A stretch of 38,221 nt of DNA, taken from assembly GCA_002292285.1 (NCBI GenBank), contig DBBP01000022.1, positions 1 to 38,221 of the forward strand, given 5' to 3'. The notes below the pieces were generated by a model. That model was not told where the DNA came from. It saw only the letters and a program-made list of their open reading frames with translations, and did not search any database. Source of the DNA: Proteobacteria bacterium UBA981 (GTDB lineage: Bacteria > Pseudomonadota > Gammaproteobacteria > Ga0077536). The position numbers and the translations under genes are program-made. The number at the start of each line of letters is the position of its first letter. Within the stretch, counting starts at the first letter, position 1. Positions 34,199 through 38,221 of the stretch are shown piece after piece.

Positions 34199-34208
34199 AG
34201 CGGACATT
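34199..34208 (+). repeat. Dispersed motif AGCGGACATT, copy 2
   Basis: This is an identical copy of the motif at 32505, in the 260-base spacer between two convergent genes. The inverted variant (34045-34057) lies in the same spacer, about 150 bases away, so the two could form the ends of a small element. Confidence 0.5.
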
Positions 34209-34289
34209 ACCCGCGACTTTGAACGAAGCGGCCGGGTCAAGCGGAAACCGACCGGCAACCGATTCGTTAAAATTGTTGGTGACCTTCTC

Positions 34290-36416
34290 TTATTTACTAA
34301 TCGCGCGCCCGCGAGCGAAGTCCGAACAGAACACTTTCATTTGCCGTTCCAAACGTTCGCGGCGGGTCGAAAAGATATCTATATCCGGCAACGGGGAGTT
34401 ATAGGGTTCAATGCGGGAATTACAGTTTTGTTGCGTCATTCCTTGCAACTGGTTCACGAATAGCGCCTCAAGGTTCGCAAGCTGACTTTCGGGGTCTTTG
34501 AACTGAATACTATGCTCTAGCGCGGAAACGCTGTTCTGCCACGATTCTACTGACTCGCGCGCGCCAACATTTGCTAGAAACTGCAGAAAAGGTCGCACGT
34601 AGGAAAGGATGACCTTGCTGCGCTCACGCTGCCGCGCCAAATACCCGGCCGTCTGAACTGCATTGCCCAAGTCATAAAATGGTGACGCGCCGCTTCGCCG
34701 TGCGTGTCCTTTGGACAATGGCGGTGAATACAACTGACTTGTATCAATCAATAATTCTGCGTCCGCAAGCGCCTTGGTAGAGAACTCTTGCAAACAACGG
34801 ACTATTTCGTTGCGACTTTCCGTGAATCCAAGTCGGGCGTAGACGTCCAACAACGCGGAGACCGGTTCCAGATTACTGGAGAAGATATGACTTACCCTGT
34901 CCAATTGAGCATCTCTGATCGGAACCCGGCCGAGCGCTGTCTGGGTGGTACCCTCCAAGTTTGAGACCAGTATCGACTTGGTCATGAGGAAGTCCAGCAC
35001 TCCATTGGTGCGGTCGAGTACGAACGTGTCTGCCCACAAGCGCTCAGGCTCATCTTCTTGCCAGGATTCGGAATCGAATTGGCTGGCGATACGCAGGTAC
35101 TCCCTAGCGAGTTGATTCGCCTCATTCAATGTTCCAGCGTCAAGGCCATTCATCGGTGTTTTGCATTCGAATCCCCGGCGCGTCGATGCGCTGAGCAGAT
35201 CGGTTCGTCTGAGCGATTCAAGGAGCTCAAACTCACGCTCTGCGTTCTTCTGCGCTGTGACAGTAAAAGCCGCCTCGTCTTTCCCATGCTTGACGATGAA
35301 CCATGCGTGGCGACCGTCGGGCATCTTTAAGGCCGATAGCCTTGCTTTTGAGTGCGATTCGCATGCTTCGAGCGAGAACTCATTGTCCAACAAGGCTCCG
35401 GCGCGCCTACCGTTCTGAAAGAACATCGAACTTTGCACATTAGCTTCGAAATAGAGCTCTCGCGCTTTGTCTATCCGTTTGCAAGGTCGCTGGGCTTCGA
35501 CGCCCTTAATCCAAACATCTTCCACCCACGAGTGCAGCTTTATCATTTCTGATACACGATTCAATGGCGTTAGCGACGGGGGCGATGGGTCGGGAAATTT
35601 TCTGTCACCCCAATCGAGAGTTCTTGCCTTGTCTTCACTCGCAGTAACGATCGCGGTCCGCAGCACCTCAGCCAAGTCGAGATTGCGTTTCTCAAAAACC
35701 GACCAATCAATATCGAAGTCTTCGTCCACCAGAGCCTTCAATGAATTGCCATCTTCCTTAAGTAGCCCAGGCGGCAGCGGTTCGTCGTATATATATTTGA
35801 CCAACTCTTTCAAATTCGCTGCGACATCTCGCGACTGACTAAGACGTCCAGGTTCTGCGATTCTGACGAAACGGGAATAGTTTCGATGCAACTCCGATAC
35901 GTCCTTATTCAATTTCTCCAGCGTATTCAGCGCTGCGGTCACGCGCTCTGTTCCTGGCGCTAATAAATCGATTTCGCTCGGATTCTTATAGGTCCCGATA
36001 ATATGGTCCATCCGACGTGAGAGTCGGCAAGTAAGACTCGGGAATAGCGCCCGAGCGAACATTGCGCTGAACACGTCTCGTCGTCTTTCCTCTACGCGCG
36101 GAGTCTGAATCCGAAAGATAGACAACCACCTGGTAGATATCCAAAAATCAAGAATTGTCACCTGATTAAGCAAATGGAAAAGTTTGTCTTGACGTTCTGC
36201 AGTCGGCGCTACCTTGCAAGGGCCAGCGCCCTGCCCTTCTTTAAAGTCGGATTCGAATTCCTCTATCACACCAATCGCTTCATCCAAAGTACGGATTCGC
36301 ACTGTTAGGGACGTATATGCGGTGGAAAGGTAACCAACTGCAGCTATCGAGAGCAGAAAAGGTATCCACCGAAACCTACGACGCCCCTTACTTTGCGACG
36401 GTGATGTTGGCATCAT
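34290..36416 (-). CDS. Large membrane-anchored helical protein, unknown function
   Basis: The product has 708 residues from ATG 36416 (GTG 36428 is an alternative, overlapping the preceding small ORF). After a short basic tail (KGRRRFRW) a single membrane helix (about 17-36, IPFLLSIAAVGYLSTAYTSL) anchors a 670-residue soluble part. That part is dominated by long helices and has scattered cysteines but no catalytic motif I recognise. The topology suggests a periplasmic structural or sensory protein. Base composition is lower in GC than the metabolic genes to the left, consistent with horizontal gain. It is probably co-translated with the small upstream ORF. Confidence 0.65.
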   Translation of the reverse strand: MMPTSPSQSKGRRRFRWIPFLLSIAAVGYLSTAYTSLTVRIRTLDEAIGVIEEFESDFKEGQGAGPCKVAPTAERQDKLFHLLNQVTILDFWISTRWLSIFRIQTPRVEERRRDVFSAMFARALFPSLTCRLSRRMDHIIGTYKNPSEIDLLAPGTERVTAALNTLEKLNKDVSELHRNYSRFVRIAEPGRLSQSRDVAANLKELVKYIYDEPLPPGLLKEDGNSLKALVDEDFDIDWSVFEKRNLDLAEVLRTAIVTASEDKARTLDWGDRKFPDPSPPSLTPLNRVSEMIKLHSWVEDVWIKGVEAQRPCKRIDKARELYFEANVQSSMFFQNGRRAGALLDNEFSLEACESHSKARLSALKMPDGRHAWFIVKHGKDEAAFTVTAQKNAEREFELLESLRRTDLLSASTRRGFECKTPMNGLDAGTLNEANQLAREYLRIASQFDSESWQEDEPERLWADTFVLDRTNGVLDFLMTKSILVSNLEGTTQTALGRVPIRDAQLDRVSHIFSSNLEPVSALLDVYARLGFTESRNEIVRCLQEFSTKALADAELLIDTSQLYSPPLSKGHARRSGASPFYDLGNAVQTAGYLARQRERSKVILSYVRPFLQFLANVGARESVESWQNSVSALEHSIQFKDPESQLANLEALFVNQLQGMTQQNCNSRIEPYNSPLPDIDIFSTRRERLERQMKVFCSDFARGRAISK

Positions 36417-36597
36417 TATTTTCCGCACGAATTGCGGCGTCCTGTTGCGAGAGAAGTGCAGACACGAATGAGAGCAATGTACCTGTCACCGGTATGCTAA
36501 TCGTTTTGCGTGTGTCCGAGCGTCGAGTGCGCGTAGTCCACGCATTCTCGCGTACTGCCTCAGCCTCTCGGAAACGAAGCCAATCGGAGATACCCAT
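36388..36597 (-). CDS. Small protein overlapping the large membrane protein
   Basis: This 69-residue frame runs from ATG 36597 (GTG 36627 would add ten). The sequence MGISDWLRFREAEAVRENAW is charged and helical. TISIPVTGTLLSFVSALLS is a possible single membrane segment, and the end is acidic. Its stop overlaps the start of the 708-residue gene by about 30 bases, the usual sign of translational coupling. No family is recognised, and no strong ribosome site is seen. Confidence 0.42.
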   Translation of the reverse strand: MGISDWLRFREAEAVRENAWTTRTRRSDTRKTISIPVTGTLLSFVSALLSQQDAAIRAENNDANITVAK

Positions 36598-37075
36598 AAA
36601 TATCTGCTGATACGGCCGAAATCGCACCTACCAACCCGACTTGCTTACGCCGACTATAAAAGTAAGTTCGGCTAACCTCGCCTTGCTTTCGTGAGTTGGC
36701 GAGCTGCCCTTATTACCTCAAAAGGTTCGTCTGGCTCTGATCAGCGAACGTCCGAATTCGTCCCGCAGGCGGGCATTCCGGAATCCGACTCTTTTACGGG
36801 AAATCACTAAAGACGATCACCGTTAGCCCGCAGGTTTGAAGCATTCGAATGCTCGCCCTCGGCTAACTGTTTTAGGGAAAGTCCGCCAGCGTATCCATCC
36901 TTAGCCACCAAATACCTCGCGACCTTTTTCCTGGCATTCCACCTCTGCTTTCCCGGCCGGTGTGGCCTCGTTCATCGAAAATCTCGTAGCGGACATTCCA
37001 AACGACGCGATGGACTTCCCTTAGGTGCCCAAAGCAGATGTAGCTACGGGAGCGGCAGCGAAGGAAAAGGAGCGG
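36598..37075. other. Gene-free spacer before the cassette genes
   Basis: There is no protein-like frame here. It contains a 14-bp perfect palindrome AGCATTCGAATGCT (36840-36853), the third AGCGGACATT copy (36988) and the distal part of a decayed attC. On the minus strand it should hold the promoter of the two-gene membrane unit, but I could not find a good -35/-10 pair. Confidence 0.45.
36988..36997 (+). repeat. Dispersed motif AGCGGACATT, copy 3
   Basis: The third identical copy immediately abuts the degenerate end of the decayed attC, so it marks the border between cassette DNA and the rest of the accessory region. Confidence 0.5.
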
Positions 37076-37106
37076 TCAAGCGTCGGCCTCGATCGCTTTG
37101 TTAGGC
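36997..37106 (-). repeat. Decayed integron attC site
   Basis: On the minus strand the site starts with a perfect RYYYAAC box (GCCTAAC, 37106-37100). It then shares the block GCTTGACCGCTCCTT and CGCTGCCGCTCC with the intact attC at 37592. The closing box is damaged: GTTTGGA at 37003-36997, in the context CATCGCGTCG that matches CATCGCGACG of the intact site, or TTTGGGC at 37033-37027. The inner stem is not self-complementary, so it is probably inactive. Confidence 0.5.
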
Positions 37107-37579
37107 GGCGGGGTCCGATGGTCAGGAGCAAGTAGGTCACCTTCGACAAACTCCCTTAGGTCACGATTGAACGAGCCCTTTGCCTGTCCCCACCACGCTC
37201 TAGCTCCAGGGTACTCGAAGGCAGTTCGAATTTCTGAGAGCTGCCCTGCCCATTGCGCGCGATCTATGTTTCCCAGGTGTGTCTGGTAGAGAAGAGTCTC
37301 ATAACGGCGCAGCCAGCCTGTCATGAATATTGCGTACCGCCGACGATCCTCCTTCGAAAGGGACTCAAAATTATGATTGCCGTCGAAGAAGATTCGAATG
37401 AGTTCGGGATCGTGCGACAGGCCGTCGAGTTTATCCGCGATGTCACGCTGAGCGGTTTGGAACGCTGATATGCGGACGGAACGCGTATTCTGCCGAACCT
37501 GACCAGCCAAGTAGATCAGAGTTATGACAACGCCGATTCCGCCGAGGAAATCGCCGATATTCCCGAGTGCTTCTATCAC
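37076..37579 (-). CDS. Integron cassette protein, unknown function
   Basis: The 167-residue frame starts at GTG 37579, 13 bases after the end of the intact attC, with GGGAAG just upstream. The stop lies inside the following attC, so the last residues (PPPNKAIEADA) are encoded by the attC sequence, a well known habit of cassette genes. After IGDFLGGIGVVITLIYLAGQ (one membrane helix, 9-27) comes QNTRSVRISAFQTAQRDIAD and a soluble helical domain with RRYAIFMTGWLRRYETLLYQ. I recognise the type as a common environmental orphan family with no known function. Confidence 0.75.
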   Translation of the reverse strand: MIEALGNIGDFLGGIGVVITLIYLAGQVRQNTRSVRISAFQTAQRDIADKLDGLSHDPELIRIFFDGNHNFESLSKEDRRRYAIFMTGWLRRYETLLYQTHLGNIDRAQWAGQLSEIRTAFEYPGARAWWGQAKGSFNRDLREFVEGDLLAPDHRTPPPNKAIEADA

Positions 37580-37591
37580 GTTCTTCCCGCT

Positions 37592-37687
37592 GCCTAACGT
37601 CGCGATGAGCCGCGCTTGACGGCGACTGACCGGAGCGGCAGCGCAGGTGAAGGAGCGGTCAAGCGCGGCTCCAACGACTTGTTGGGC
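37592..37687 (-). repeat. Integron attC recombination site
   Basis: This is a 96-bp site bounded by GTTGGGC/GCCCAAC (37681-37687) and GCCTAAC/GTTAGGC (37592-37598), matching the RYYYAAC ... GTTRRRY consensus. A perfect 14-bp inverted repeat, GAGCCGCGCTTGAC (37607-37620) and GTCAAGCGCGGCTC (37658-37671), supplies the L stems. It lies between two minus-strand genes with 20 and 12 bases to the respective coding ends. Read on the minus strand it starts GCCCAACAAGTCGTTGGAGC, a typical attC opening. Confidence 0.85.
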
Positions 37688-37707
37688 GTCGTCATACAGG
37701 CGTCTGC

Positions 37708-38190
37708 CTATTCACGAAGATTTAGGGATGCGAGTGCATTTTTAGCGATGTTCCTGTTCGAGTCCCGGATTCTATTTCTCAATTCGTTAAACTTCGTGCG
37801 TCCGTCGTCACTATCGTCGCAAGCGCGAAGCTCTTGATCGATTGAGTTTGATTTTTTCAGCAGCTCGTCTAGCTTAGGCGAAAAATACGCGTCCATTTTA
37901 TAACGGGCCGCGACATACTGATCGTAAGTCGAGGCCCCATAAGGCTCCGTCCGCAGCTTGTCTACGCATGACGAATACGGAACGGATAAGTAATTCGATG
38001 TCGTAGTCAAATAGTCGTCAATCACATTTTTCCTAAGCTCGAGTCGAGCGCGCTCAACATCATACTTGTGGACAATCGTCTGTTCGTGCGGTTTAAGGAC
38101 TAGATGAGCGACTAATGCCGCGCTCGCTCCAAAAATGATTGCGCGAATTGATTCGTAGTAAAACTTCTTCTGTTCCGTCCAGTCGGCCAT
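37708..38190 (-). CDS. Integron cassette protein, unknown function
   Basis: This is a 160-residue frame from ATG 38190 with AGGAG six bases upstream. One membrane helix near the N-terminus (IRAIIFGASAALVAHLVL, about 16-33) is followed by a charged, largely helical soluble part with two cysteines (SSCVDKL, RACDDSD). The stop is 20 bases before the attC at 37687. No family is recognised. Size, orientation and attC make it a gene cassette; the attC on its other side is not within the 31 bases left in the window. Confidence 0.72.
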   Translation of the reverse strand: MADWTEQKKFYYESIRAIIFGASAALVAHLVLKPHEQTIVHKYDVERARLELRKNVIDDYLTTTSNYLSVPYSSCVDKLRTEPYGASTYDQYVAARYKMDAYFSPKLDELLKKSNSIDQELRACDDSDDGRTKFNELRNRIRDSNRNIAKNALASLNLRE

Positions 38191-38221
38191 GCGCTCTCCT
38201 AAGGAATGTCTGAATAAGGCA

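Noticed and set aside
1..38221. CRISPR arrays, tRNA/rRNA genes, insertion sequences, riboswitches
   Set aside because: I saw no regularly spaced repeats, cloverleaf sequences, transposase motifs or known riboswitch cores by reading; a covariance-model scan was not possible.

Overview
The window looks like a chromosomal stretch of an environmental, probably marine, gammaproteobacterium. Most of it is GC-rich. The protein families point the same way: TPR-sulfotransferases, several CoA-transferases and acyl-CoA enzymes, an N-acyl-D-amino-acid deacylase-like amidohydrolase and NIPSNAP proteins. This assignment rests on gene content only; there is no rRNA, tRNA or phylogenetic marker in the window. 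I saw no CRISPR array, insertion sequence or prophage.

Region 1 (1-11.5 kb) is a surface or glycan-type region. It holds the start of an exported protein (minus strand, cut by the window edge), a TPR protein fused to a PAPS-dependent sulfotransferase, a pair of GT-B glycosyltransferases on the minus strand, and a very unusual fusion of a COG0701-type permease with an FG-GAP/VCBS plus ASPIC/UnbV ectodomain. Two tandem, translationally coupled TPR/GT9-like proteins follow. Region 2 (11.5-18 kb) is acyl-CoA metabolism: acyl-CoA dehydrogenase (ACAD10/11-like), class III CoA-transferase, SDR, VOC protein, a small TPR protein and an acyl-CoA ligase that resembles FadD3. The ligase has a perfect TATAAT box next to a 22-bp near-perfect palindrome.

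Region 3 (18.3-24.2 kb) is the most intriguing. A GAF/AAA+/Fis-type regulator has lost the sigma-54 GAFTGA motif (GAHSTA instead). It precedes a tightly packed four-gene unit: an isoprenyl diphosphate synthase, two proteins I do not recognise, and a CrtC/AttH-like lipocalin-fold protein with a YHDHNWG motif, which looks C-terminally eroded. These junctions are zero-gap or overlapping stop/start pairs. This is a candidate undescribed terpenoid locus. A convergent LysM-CHAP-like protein without an evident signal peptide, and a small DUF4177-like ORF, follow.

Region 4 (24.5-32.4 kb) returns to catabolic genes: a second CoA-transferase, a GFA-type zinc protein, an epimerase-like VOC protein, the amidohydrolase, a TauE/SafE permease, NIPSNAP, a LysR regulator and a LolA-like exported protein.

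Region 5 (32.4-38.2 kb) is accessory DNA of visibly lower GC. It carries two large membrane proteins of unknown function, several gene-free spacers with exact copies of a dispersed motif (AGCGGACATT), and at the right edge two small genes in integron-cassette arrangement. One well-formed attC site lies at 37592-37687 and a decayed one lies at about 36997-37106. The cassettes read on the minus strand, so an integrase, if present, should lie beyond the right edge of the window.
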